Origin: PMNU01 sp035480575
GTDB taxonomy: Bacteria > Patescibacteriota > Saccharimonadia > Saccharimonadales > UBA4665
Length of the DNA: 36,812 nucleotides
Direction: 5' to 3'
Assembly (NCBI GenBank): GCA_035480575.1
Contig: DATIHR010000014.1
Span: 1 to 36,812, forward strand
In this document: positions 7,144 through 15,131 of the stretch, in pieces
Position numbering within the stretch: the stretch's first letter is position 1
Layout of the letters: each line of letters begins with the position of its first letter
Notes under the pieces: generated by a model
Seen by the model: the letters and a program-made list of their open reading frames with translations, nothing else
Told to the model about the DNA's origin: nothing
Database searches by the model: none
Position numbers and translations under genes: made by a program

Positions 7144-8670
7144 ATGGAATCAGCAACCAACGAAAAAATCGGTACATTAATTGCGCAAATTAGACAAGAA
7201 CGCGGCCTTACCCAGGCTGAGTTTGCCAAACGGTTAAGCACTAGCCAGTCGGCCGTCAACCGTATGGAACACGGCAAACAAAATCTATCGCTCGAAACGC
7301 TAGGTCGAATTAGCGACGTCTTAAATAAACAGCTCATTAGCCTTGGTGGCCAGGCGGTTAACCTACGCATAGAGGGCGGTTACGAGCTTTCGGGCGAAAT
7401 AACCCTTAAAACCAGCAAAAACGCGGCCGTTGGCCTGCTGTGTGCCTCGCTCCTTAATCACGGTGTTACCCGCTTTACGTCGTTTCCCCGGATCGAAGAG
7501 GTTAATCGTATCATCGAGGTGCTACAGAGCATTGGCGTCAAAGTTAAATGGGGCGCCGACAACAGCCTCGAGATCCGGCGGCCAGCGCACCTGACACTCG
7601 AAAAACTCAATGCCGAAGCTGCGCGCAAAACCCGTTCGGTCCTCATGATGATTGGCCCCCTCATGCATGAGTTCAAAGAATTCAAAATTCCGTATGCCGG
7701 TGGCTGCAAGCTCGGTACCCGCAGTGTCGCACCTCATTTGTACGCTCTCGAGGAGTTCGGCGTCAGCATCATAGCCAAGCAAGGACACTACCGGATTAAC
7801 GTACACAAACGCCCGGCTGGCCGTATCACCCTCTACGAATCCGGCGACACCGTCACCGAAAATGCACTTTCTGCAGCAGCGCGCACCAGCGGCGAAACGA
7901 TTATCCAGCTTGCCAGTGCTAATTATGCTATTCAGGATGTATGCCTCTTTCTGCGTAAGCTAGGGGTTAAAATCAGCGGCACTGGCACAACAACCCTCAA
8001 GATTGAGGGCAGCGGCGCGGTCATAAAAAAGAATATAACCTACGCACCGGTCGAAGACCCCATTGAGGCTATGTTCTTTACTTCTGCGGCAATCGCTACC
8101 AATTCCAGCATTACCATCAAGCGCGTACCCATCGAATTTATGTCCCTAGAGCTGTTAAAGCTCAAGAAAATGGGGCTCCGGTACGACCTTACCAATCGCT
8201 ACAAAGCTGCCAACGGCTACACCGACCTCGTAGACCTTACCGTCCACAAGCATAACGGCACACTCCAGGCGCTACCGGACAAAATTTACTCCCGCCCCTA
8301 CCCCGGCCTTAACGCCGACAACCTGCCGTACTTTGTGCCCATTGGCGCTGTTCTTCATGGCCGTACGCTCATCCACGACTGGATGTACGAAAACCGGGCC
8401 ATCTACTACACCGAAATGACCAAAGTGGGCATGTCTGTCGAGCTGGCCGACCCCCACCGCCTGTACATACAAGGCCCCACTAAGTTCAACCGGGCCGATG
8501 TTGTCTGCCCGCCAGCGCTGCGCCCTGCCAGTCTGCTCCTTATTGGCATGCTTGGCGCCGATGGCGTATCTACCCTACGTAACATATACACCATCAACCG
8601 CGGCTACGAAGACCTTGCCGACCGCCTCAATTCGCTCGGCGCCCACATTCAAACCTTCCGCGAGCTGTAA
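7144..8670 (+). CDS. murA: UDP-GlcNAc 1-carboxyvinyltransferase (MurA) with N-terminal HTH domain
   Basis: 508 aa, longer than the roughly 420 aa of standard MurA because residues about 8-66 form an XRE-type helix-turn-helix (TLIAQIRQERGLTQAEFAKR, then SAVNRMEHGKQNLS). The rest is an EPSP-synthase/MurA double barrel, which transfers enolpyruvate from PEP to UDP-GlcNAc. Seen: the substrate Lys-Asn near 92-93 (SKNAAV), the loop cysteine of the fosfomycin site near 188 (AGGCKLGTRSV), and NADNLPYF with the general-base Asp position kept. It is divergent: the usual ARPVD loop reads TRSVA here. The HTH plus the operator-like palindrome at 7116-7131 suggests self-regulation of cell-wall precursor entry. 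Catalytic family confident; regulatory role inferred. Confidence 0.9.
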   Translation: MESATNEKIGTLIAQIRQERGLTQAEFAKRLSTSQSAVNRMEHGKQNLSLETLGRISDVLNKQLISLGGQAVNLRIEGGYELSGEITLKTSKNAAVGLLCASLLNHGVTRFTSFPRIEEVNRIIEVLQSIGVKVKWGADNSLEIRRPAHLTLEKLNAEAARKTRSVLMMIGPLMHEFKEFKIPYAGGCKLGTRSVAPHLYALEEFGVSIIAKQGHYRINVHKRPAGRITLYESGDTVTENALSAAARTSGETIIQLASANYAIQDVCLFLRKLGVKISGTGTTTLKIEGSGAVIKKNITYAPVEDPIEAMFFTSAAIATNSSITIKRVPIEFMSLELLKLKKMGLRYDLTNRYKAANGYTDLVDLTVHKHNGTLQALPDKIYSRPYPGLNADNLPYFVPIGAVLHGRTLIHDWMYENRAIYYTEMTKVGMSVELADPHRLYIQGPTKFNRADVVCPPALRPASLLLIGMLGADGVSTLRNIYTINRGYEDLADRLNSLGAHIQTFREL

Positions 8671-8753
8671 ACCAGAAACACAATATTTATCACTGCACGT
8701 CTACATAGCCTACGGTATAACAAGCGTAGCTGAACTATATAAGGAGGCCACGT

Positions 8754-9437
8754 ATGTCAGTCGAAACCGAGGCTAGAGGCGAACAAGACGCCAGCCTACA
8801 CACAGCGCATACTCGCGCTGCTGCATTAGCAGCAATACTCTTAGTTGCAGGCTGCAGTAACCACAAAGCAAACACCACCCCCGAAACAACCGCAAGTACC
8901 GCCATACCCACAGCACATGCGGCTTCACACGCCCCAAGTCCGGCGTGCCGGCTGCAGGGCGCCGGGTTCGAGTCGTCGCTACGCACCGGTGCCGATGTCG
9001 TGCAACTTTCGCGCTACCTAGTGGGTACGGCAATCGATATGGCACCCTATACTACCGGCGGTGAATGCTACGAGCAAGTAACCTTCCGTTTTAGTGGGCA
9101 ACGCATCACTGCCGACCTGCCCGGCATACACGCACACTATGTAGACAAGCCCATCAAGCAAAACCCATCCGACCATACTGTACGCGTAGCCGGCAATGCC
9201 TTTATAGAGGTAAATATTGGCAGCTGGTGGTACGAGTTCGGCGGAGGCGATGGGCCGCAAACCATTACCAACCCCAACATGGACAACGTCCAGGCGGCCC
9301 AACAAACCCAAAACTACGAAGGCGTTAGCACATGGGTTGTCGGCCTAGAAACGAAGCGGCCGTTCACTATTACCCCCCTAAGCGGTACGACCAACTGCCC
9401 ACAATTATGCTATACGCTTAAAATACAGGGGCAATAA
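8754..9437 (+). CDS. Lipoprotein with AMIN-like domain
   Basis: 227 aa with AAGGAGG at 8741-8747, 6 nt before the ATG. The hydrophobic stretch AALAAILLVAGC (about 24-35) ends in a lipobox with Cys35, so it should be a lipid-anchored surface protein, though the n-region before it is unusually long and not strongly basic. A Thr/Ala/Pro-rich linker follows to about residue 62. The folded part (about 68-227) contains YEQVTFRFSG, GIHAHYVDKP, VRVAGNAFIEVNI and GVSTWVVGLETKRPFTI, a layout like the actinobacterial AMIN-like lipoproteins. Those are thought to bind cell-envelope glycans; exact role unknown. Two Cys near the C-terminus may form a disulfide. Family call is by pattern memory. Confidence 0.75.
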   Translation: MSVETEARGEQDASLHTAHTRAAALAAILLVAGCSNHKANTTPETTASTAIPTAHAASHAPSPACRLQGAGFESSLRTGADVVQLSRYLVGTAIDMAPYTTGGECYEQVTFRFSGQRITADLPGIHAHYVDKPIKQNPSDHTVRVAGNAFIEVNIGSWWYEFGGGDGPQTITNPNMDNVQAAQQTQNYEGVSTWVVGLETKRPFTITPLSGTTNCPQLCYTLKIQGQ

Positions 9438-9447
9438 ACAATAAAGA

Positions 9448-10731
9448 TTACGAAAACTTGACTTCTTGGCCGATGCGGGCCGGCGATGTCCAGGAGGCAT
9501 CTTTGGCAACATTCTTCAATGTCAGCGCCTTGGGGTTGATCAAGCAACGAATAATGGCAACAATCTGCACCGTATCCATAATGTAGAACGCAAAGTACAA
9601 AAAGGGTGCGTACAAGCTTTTAGCCAGCTTATCGCGGGTCGTCATGTGTTCGTCTGGCCAAATAGTAGCCAAGACGTACAGGGTAATCGTTAAGTACGCG
9701 CCAAAGAAAAAACCAATCGTATTATAGACAATGCTTAGGTAAAAGATATAGCCCAATACAAGCGGCTGCACCAGCAAAATAAGCTCGCTCACAATGGCCA
9801 TGGGCATACGGTACCACGTAAGCGCACGGCTATATGCACGGCTGCGGTTGCCAATAAGGTTGCGGTGCAGTAGCAAGTTTTGCAAGCTGCCCATCTTCCA
9901 GCGGAAACGCTGCTGCAGCAAGGCCACAAAGCTGTGTACGCCCTCGGCCATAGCCACAACATCGGCAGCGTATACAACACGGTGGTTACGGTTACCCAAG
10001 GCAACGACCTTCATGCTCAGGCCAATGTCTTCGGTAAGGGTGTCAGTGCCATAGTAGCCGACTTTTTCCAGGATATCCCGGCGGTAGGTGCTGGCAACAC
10101 CACCCACAATAAACTCGCAGTTGGTAACCGTAAAGAACTTCTTGGAGCGGTAACCAATCATGTGCTCGAACTGTTGCAATACACCAAGCACACTCCATTT
10201 GTCCAAAATGCGTACGTTTGCTGCAACGCCAACAACGTGCTCGTCCTTAAAGTAGCGGACGGCGTTATGGATGGCTTTGGGGTGTAGCGCGCAGTCTGCG
10301 TCCAGTGTCATCACCAGCTCGCTGGTAACATACTTCTGAATGCAGTAGTTTACGCCACCTGCTTTACCGGCACGTTTGCGGCGGTTAACAATCCGAAGGT
10401 GAAACTTAGGAAACTCCTTTTGGTAGGCGCGTACAATGGCAGCGGTTTCGTCAGTACTATTGTCGTTGTGTATGTAGACCGTAAGGCGCGGGTACTTTGT
10501 GCGGCGAACCGAATCTAGACAGCGGCGAATGACCAAGGCCTCGTTATGGGCGGGTATAACCACCGCTACTTCGGGCAGTTTGTGCCCTAAGCGCTTTTTA
10601 AGGTTGCGCAAGCGGCGATACTGACGAATGTCGTAGACGTTTGCACCGGCAATGTATAGACCCAAGTGGATCGTGTTAATGAGCCCGGTTACAACAAATA
10701 CATACAATAATAGCTGTTCTACGATACTCAT
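9448..10731 (-). CDS. Processive GT2 glycosyltransferase, copy 1
   Basis: 427 aa from ATG 10731. The start overlaps the sortase stop in an ATGA arrangement, so the upstream in-frame start at 10791 is rejected. One N-terminal membrane segment (about 6-30) precedes a GT-A domain with AHNE (61-64), DN...DE, DAD (144-146), TED (233-235) and QQRFRW (273-278), followed by three to four C-terminal membrane helices (about 305-400). This is the architecture of hyaluronan-synthase, NodC and PgaC/IcaA enzymes, which polymerise a beta-linked polysaccharide from UDP-sugars and pass it through the membrane. Substrate cannot be read from sequence. Last gene of the sortase operon and paralogue of the GT at 11658-12947. 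Confidence 0.9.
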   Translation of the reverse strand: MSIVEQLLLYVFVVTGLINTIHLGLYIAGANVYDIRQYRRLRNLKKRLGHKLPEVAVVIPAHNEALVIRRCLDSVRRTKYPRLTVYIHNDNSTDETAAIVRAYQKEFPKFHLRIVNRRKRAGKAGGVNYCIQKYVTSELVMTLDADCALHPKAIHNAVRYFKDEHVVGVAANVRILDKWSVLGVLQQFEHMIGYRSKKFFTVTNCEFIVGGVASTYRRDILEKVGYYGTDTLTEDIGLSMKVVALGNRNHRVVYAADVVAMAEGVHSFVALLQQRFRWKMGSLQNLLLHRNLIGNRSRAYSRALTWYRMPMAIVSELILLVQPLVLGYIFYLSIVYNTIGFFFGAYLTITLYVLATIWPDEHMTTRDKLAKSLYAPFLYFAFYIMDTVQIVAIIRCLINPKALTLKNVAKDASWTSPARIGQEVKFS

Positions 10732-11312
10732 TCGGCGTGCTCCAAATCGAATGTAAATAATTGACGGTTCTGATACCACACGCCCGAACAAGTCTGCACG
10801 GTTAATATAGGCTTGCCTTGGTAGTGGAACAGGCTGTCGTCGGTTGGTATGGTTTCGAGCGCGCCACGGAAACTATAGGTAAATGTGTGGCCGTTATCGG
10901 TTGTAAGGGTGACCGTATCGCCAACCTTAATTTGATTGAGCGTATTAAAGACGCCTTTCCTGTTGTGTCCATAAATAAAGGTGTTGCCGCCGGCGTTATT
11001 AGCGGGTGACGTCATAGTGGCGTATTGCGCTTTGTCGCTGGTGAGCGTCCATTGCTGACGCTGGGCGTTGTAGTACCCGTCTATGACCGGTAAATCAATG
11101 TTCAGCGAAGGAATGATAATGCGTACCGGCTTACCAGTAATAAGCTTCTGCGGGGCCGGTGCAGCGGCAGCAGTACCCAAAAAAGGCGAAGTCGTCACGT
11201 GTGGCACGTGCTTACTTCGCCAATACTGCGTAAATGGGGTAATGCCTGCCAGTGCCCCACCAATGATGAGACACAGGCCAATCGACACAACCCCAATACG
11301 CATGCGCTTCAT
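10728..11312 (-). CDS. Sortase (class D/E-like transpeptidase)
   Basis: 194 aa. One N-terminal membrane helix (about 5-24) gives the usual inverted anchor, then a sortase beta-barrel. Catalytic residues are His116 in FIYGHNRKGVF, Cys175 in TVQTCSGVW and Arg183 in YQNRQLF. It would cleave LPXTG between Thr and Gly and join the Thr to an acceptor nucleophile on the cell surface. Its substrate is probably the LPKTG micro-protein encoded 43 bp upstream. The stop overlaps the start of the following glycosyltransferase, linking attachment and polymer synthesis in one operon. Sub-class is uncertain: the TC active-site context suits class D or E. Confidence 0.93.
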   Translation of the reverse strand: MKRMRIGVVSIGLCLIIGGALAGITPFTQYWRSKHVPHVTTSPFLGTAAAAPAPQKLITGKPVRIIIPSLNIDLPVIDGYYNAQRQQWTLTSDKAQYATMTSPANNAGGNTFIYGHNRKGVFNTLNQIKVGDTVTLTTDNGHTFTYSFRGALETIPTDDSLFHYQGKPILTVQTCSGVWYQNRQLFTFDLEHAE

Positions 11313-11354
11313 AGTAGTTTCCGAAAACTAACTTTTGACCACCAAAAGGTAGCC

Positions 11355-11528
11355 TTAAGCCTTGTGGGCGCGCTTTGCAACCATGCGAGCTACGCTGGTA
11401 ACGATGATAGCAAGACCTACCAAAATCGAAACTACAGCAGTAACAGCTAGCAGGGTGTTGTCGCCTGTCTTAGGTAGTACTACAGCGGCTGGTACAGTCA
11501 CAGCAGTACCTAAAATAGCCTGATACAT
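11355..11528 (-). CDS. LPKTG micro-protein (57 aa), presumptive sortase substrate
   Basis: ATG at 11528 follows GGGAGG about 9 nt upstream; the frame ends TAA at 11355-11357. Residues 18-22 read LPKTG, followed by a membrane helix (about 24-47) and a basic tail (RMVAKRAHKA), which together are a complete cell-wall sorting signal. Only 17 residues precede the motif (MYQAILGTAVTVPAAVV), hydrophobic and without the basic n-region of a normal signal peptide. Sortase cleavage would leave a 21-residue peptide. The sortase gene is next downstream, and a well-formed promoter lies 5' with a leader of about 75 nt. It may be an anchor peptide, a pilin-like subunit or a sortase regulator; no function is established. 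Coding evidence is strong from motif, tail, ribosome site and context. Confidence 0.85.
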   Translation of the reverse strand: MYQAILGTAVTVPAAVVLPKTGDNTLLAVTAVVSILVGLAIIVTSVARMVAKRAHKA

Positions 11529-11606
11529 TCGGAATTCCTCCCGTTATTTTGTGATGGTGCCCTTGAAAACACCTTCCACCAAAGGGGCTCTCAATTACAA
11601 AACATC

Positions 11607-11634
11607 ATTATACACATTTTTGACAAAATGTAAA
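11607..11634 (-). promoter_or_regulatory. Promoter of the LPKTG/sortase/GT sub-operon
   Basis: On the minus strand TTTACA (11634-11629) and TATAAT (11612-11607) are 16 bp apart. Transcription would start near 11600 and give a leader of about 75 nt with GGGAGG just before the micro-protein. It lies in the 129-bp gap after the upstream glycosyltransferase, so the LPKTG gene can be transcribed independently. Confidence 0.55.
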
Positions 11635-11657
11635 TAGTATATCTAATTACCTTATGG

Positions 11658-12947
11658 TTATAAGGTGGGGGTTACTTCACGGCCAACACGCTGGGGCGAC
11701 ACCCAGGTACTACCCTCGTTCTTTTGGGTAACCAGGCTTCTAATTTTGATAGCGCACCGCACCACTGCGACTACCTGCACCATGTCCATGATATAGAAGA
11801 TGAAATACATAATGGGAGCATACAAACTTAGGCGAATCCGGTTCCAGAAACTCGTATGTTCATCGAACCACAGCGTCATCATGGTGTACGCGGTAATAGT
11901 AAAGTACGCACCAACGAGCAACCGCGGATCAAGCGACGTAATACTAACGTAAATGACATACCCCAAAATAAACGGCAGGCACATAATGACAATTTCGCTC
12001 AAGACTGCCATGGGCATGCGGTACAGTGTTAACGATCGGCTGTAGCGAGCGCTTGGGTTCAGAATGAGCCGGCGGTACTTAACGAGGTTCTGCAAGCTGC
12101 CATATTTCCAGCGGAAACGCTGCCTAAACAAGGCCTTAAAGCGCGTTACACCTTCGGTAGTCGCAACAATGTCAGCGCCATACACGAGCCGTGCGTTGCG
12201 GTTGCCCTGGCTGACAATTTTGATACTCAGGCCGATATCTTCGGTGAAGGTGTCGGTATCGTAAAAATTAACGGCGCGCAGGACATCCATGCGGTATGTC
12301 GAGGCCACGCCGCCAATAACAAATTCGCAATTTGCAATAGAATAAAACTTCTTGGAGCGGTACCCAATCATGTGCTCTAGGGTCTGTAGCACCCCCAACA
12401 CGCTTGGCTCCTCGATAATGCGTACATTGGCGGCAACGCCTACAATAGTTGGGTCTATAAAATACCCTACCGCGCGCTCAATGGCCGTTTTGGACAATAT
12501 AGAATCGGCGTCTAAGGTCATGACCAACTCGCCTTTGGCGAATTCGGTGAGCGCACGGTTCAGCGCACCACCCTTGCCGCTATTTTTACTCATATGCGCT
12601 ACCGTAATGTTCATGTTGCGGTACTTGCGCTGGTAGCGCCGTGCAATAGCAAGTGTGTTATCGGCGGAGGCGTCGTCCATAAGCACCACCTGGACATTTT
12701 TATAAGTGCTGCCACGAATTGAATCTAGGCAGCGGGCTAGCACCATTTCTTCGTTGTGGGCCGATATAACAACGCTTACGAGTGGCCGCCACTGCAACTG
12801 CCCCTCCTCTTGCAACTGCTGGTACCGAGCACGACGCCGGTATTGCCATATATCGTAAAAGTTAGCGCCAACCAAATATAGCCCAAGGTGTATCGCGTAG
12901 AGCGTACTCGTTATAGCAAACATCCAGAACAGTATGTCGTTAATCAT
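11658..12947 (-). CDS. Processive GT2 glycosyltransferase, copy 2
   Basis: 429 aa. The layout matches the copy at 9448-10731: N-terminal helix (about 5-28), GT-A core with SAHNEE (62-67), DDASADNT (91-98), DAD (146-148), TED (235-237) and QRFRW (276-280), and a C-terminal membrane bundle (about 308-405). The ACNVR/NCEF-type stretch GYRSKKFYSIANCEFVIGG is nearly shared with copy 1, so the two arose by duplication, but the N- and C-terminal parts have diverged. It should polymerise and export a polysaccharide; whether the two act as a pair or make different polymers is unknown. ATG overlaps the stop of the small membrane protein upstream (ATGA), so they are coupled. Confidence 0.9.
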   Translation of the reverse strand: MINDILFWMFAITSTLYAIHLGLYLVGANFYDIWQYRRRARYQQLQEEGQLQWRPLVSVVISAHNEEMVLARCLDSIRGSTYKNVQVVLMDDASADNTLAIARRYQRKYRNMNITVAHMSKNSGKGGALNRALTEFAKGELVMTLDADSILSKTAIERAVGYFIDPTIVGVAANVRIIEEPSVLGVLQTLEHMIGYRSKKFYSIANCEFVIGGVASTYRMDVLRAVNFYDTDTFTEDIGLSIKIVSQGNRNARLVYGADIVATTEGVTRFKALFRQRFRWKYGSLQNLVKYRRLILNPSARYSRSLTLYRMPMAVLSEIVIMCLPFILGYVIYVSITSLDPRLLVGAYFTITAYTMMTLWFDEHTSFWNRIRLSLYAPIMYFIFYIMDMVQVVAVVRCAIKIRSLVTQKNEGSTWVSPQRVGREVTPTL

Positions 12948-13135
12948 AGTTCGTGAGCCTCCCTCATGGTGCGACGTTTTGCACGCCGACGATACCGCAC
13001 GCTAGCACCAAAGCGCAACACAATTGACACCAACACCAACAACCAGACAGCCACGCTTATTGAAGCCAAAAAAATGATTAAGTCGCTCAGGCTTCCCTGA
13101 ACAAAACCAACCATTTTTACCGCCCCCAGCTCCAT
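12944..13135 (-). CDS. Small single-pass membrane protein (63 aa)
   Basis: One hydrophobic helix (about 18-40; LIIFLASISVAVWLLVLVSI) is followed by a very basic tail (RYRRRAKRRTMREAHEL). The start at 13135 has AGGAGG about 11 nt upstream; ATG at 13114 is an alternative. Its stop overlaps the glycosyltransferase start, so the two are co-translated. No family is recognised. A small membrane subunit beside a processive glycosyltransferase recalls auxiliary proteins such as PgaD/IcaD in poly-GlcNAc systems, but that is an analogy of position and size only. Confidence 0.7.
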   Translation of the reverse strand: MELGAVKMVGFVQGSLSDLIIFLASISVAVWLLVLVSIVLRFGASVRYRRRAKRRTMREAHEL

Positions 13136-13362
13136 CTGATCTAAGTCCTCCTGTGGCTACAAACACGTACTATTCTGAACACCCAAAACAACAGTAAAGA
13201 TCACTATTTGTTCAGCAAAAATACTACCACCTTATAGCATGAGCCAGCAAGCGTTTTTACTACATTTTTGTTAAGCACGAGCTTTTATTGTGTTGTTTGC
13301 CCTGCTACAATGTAAGGCCATTCGGGTAACAGGGCATGAGGTAGTATAAGGAGGTGCAACAG
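13136..13362. other. Divergent intergenic region between surface operon and GH10 gene
   Basis: A 227-bp AT-rich gap between divergent transcription units. A TACAAT at 13306-13311 is a candidate -10 for the rightward gene with a weak TTTATT at 13284-13289 as -35. AAGGAGG at 13348-13354 is the ribosome site of the GH10 gene. I see no further gene or RNA. Confidence 0.4.
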
Positions 13363-15129
13363 ATGTATAAATTGGGTCGTACTATTAAATCGACGGTGCT
13401 GAGGCGCAAGCGGTTGTATTCCGCCAGCGTAGGCGCTTTGTTGGTTGCATTTACCGGGGGTGCAGTACTGCTGGCCACCCAGACAGATCGCCCAAAACCA
13501 CAAGGAAAAACTATGGAAGTTGTTCATTCTACACCAACAGCCGCACTCAGCGACTTATTGGCCAGCGGCTGGAACTACATGCCGGGTACGGCGACTATGG
13601 CGACCGGCGTGCAAGTTGGCACGCGCGATTTTAAAATCGTCAACCAAGACGGTTCAGGCGGGCAGGTTAATCCGCCCCTAAACTTATACGGTACTCGGCT
13701 TTCGGTAAGCGGTAACTTTATGATTACCGCACGTTTGTCAAACCTCGGCGCCGCTAAGGCTGGTCTGCAACTGTACGCCAACGTGCCCACGATTGCCGAC
13801 GAATTTCGCATTGAGCCTGCTAGTGTACGTTTTACCCTAACGGGTAGCACGCTAACGGTAGAGCGATGGCGAGCCAATGGCAGCCAGCCAAGCCAAAGTC
13901 AAACATTTACCGTCTCGCCACAAGCAGATACAAACGAGCTGCGCATAGAGCGCCGCGATGGCCAACTGGTTATAGCACTTAACAGTACTATGGTTGGTCA
14001 GATAAGCGAACAGGGCACATTCCGTGCTGGCAACGTATGGTTTGGTTTAACCAGCGAGAACGGCAGCTGGACGCTCGCCGGGCTAAAGGCAGATCCTTTG
14101 GCTGGTGGTAAGGTGACGGTTGTCAATAGCGCAGTGGGGCTAACCGCAAAGGCTAAAGCCGCAGACGGCCTGCAAACATTGGCTGCCGCTCGCCGCCCCG
14201 ACTTTATTGTTGGTGCTGCAGCAGCGCTCGGGCCGGCAGTCGCCGATGACGCCTATGCAAGCACGTTGTTTGGCGGCAACTTTGGCGGCATTACCACCGA
14301 AAACGCCCTGAAATGGCAATTTGTCCATCCCGCCCCTGGTGTTTATGACTACCACGAGGCCGATGCACTGGTGGCCCTGGCACAAAAGAATGGCCTGAAA
14401 GTACACGCCCACACGCTGGTGTTCGGCGAGGCCAATCCGGCGTGGGTACGCGCCCTGCCCGCCTCGCAGCTAGAGTCAGTTATGCTCGACCACATTAAAA
14501 ATGTCGTGGGCCACTACAAAGGCAAAGTTCTCAGCTGGGATGTCGTCAACGAACCGTTCGACGACGATGAATGGGATCAGCTCCGCCCCAACATCTGGTA
14601 CAAGGCAATGGGCAAAAGCTATATAGCCAAAGCATTCACTGCCGCTCATGCCGCCGACCCGAACGCACAACTGTTTATCAACGAATACGGTCTAGAAGAA
14701 GACGGCGACCGCTGGGACGCCATGCTAGCGCTCGTCAAAGAGTTACAGGCACAGGGTGTGCCCATTACCGGCGTCGGCTTCCAATCGCATGTCTATGCGC
14801 CTGAAGACAAAATAAATGCTGCTGTACTGAAAAAACACTTCGATCAGCTTGCCGCGCTTGGCCTCAAAGCGCGCGTCTCCGAAATGGACGTATACAGCGA
14901 GGACGGCCAGGCAGTACAGGCCGACCAATACGCCCAGGTCTTTGCCGCCTGTTTCGCCAGCCCTAATTGCGTTTCGTTCACCAGCTGGGGTGTATCCGAC
15001 CGTTACGACTGGTTTAAGGACGACGACGGCAGCATTCAGCAGGGCGAGGACTTCTTGTGGGACGCCAACATGCAGCCTACGCCAGCCGTGCAAGCAATCC
15101 GCCAAAAGCTGACCACACCCTCACTGTAA
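13363..15129 (+). CDS. Membrane-anchored GH10 glycoside hydrolase
   Basis: 588 aa from ATG 13363, which has AAGGAGG 8 nt upstream (an in-frame GTG at 13354 overlaps that site and is rejected). A basic n-region and one helix (about 20-38) suggest an extracellular protein held by a signal anchor. Residues about 60-245 look like a beta-sandwich of the concanavalin type; about 265-585 is a GH10 TIM barrel. The acid/base Glu lies near 397 (SWDVVNEPF) and the nucleophile Glu near 507 (RVSEMDVY). GH10 enzymes hydrolyse beta-1,4-xylan and related glucans. The usual HTLVWH motif reads HTLVFGEANPAWV here, so the subsite differs and the substrate need not be xylan. It may process the polymer made by the adjacent operon or a host glycan. 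Confidence 0.9.
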   Translation: MYKLGRTIKSTVLRRKRLYSASVGALLVAFTGGAVLLATQTDRPKPQGKTMEVVHSTPTAALSDLLASGWNYMPGTATMATGVQVGTRDFKIVNQDGSGGQVNPPLNLYGTRLSVSGNFMITARLSNLGAAKAGLQLYANVPTIADEFRIEPASVRFTLTGSTLTVERWRANGSQPSQSQTFTVSPQADTNELRIERRDGQLVIALNSTMVGQISEQGTFRAGNVWFGLTSENGSWTLAGLKADPLAGGKVTVVNSAVGLTAKAKAADGLQTLAAARRPDFIVGAAAALGPAVADDAYASTLFGGNFGGITTENALKWQFVHPAPGVYDYHEADALVALAQKNGLKVHAHTLVFGEANPAWVRALPASQLESVMLDHIKNVVGHYKGKVLSWDVVNEPFDDDEWDQLRPNIWYKAMGKSYIAKAFTAAHAADPNAQLFINEYGLEEDGDRWDAMLALVKELQAQGVPITGVGFQSHVYAPEDKINAAVLKKHFDQLAALGLKARVSEMDVYSEDGQAVQADQYAQVFAACFASPNCVSFTSWGVSDRYDWFKDDDGSIQQGEDFLWDANMQPTPAVQAIRQKLTTPSL

Positions 15130-15131
15130 GA

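Noticed and set aside
10732..10791. Extended start of glycosyltransferase copy 1
   Set aside because: The extension lies inside the sortase gene, and the ATGA overlap at 10731 fits translational coupling.
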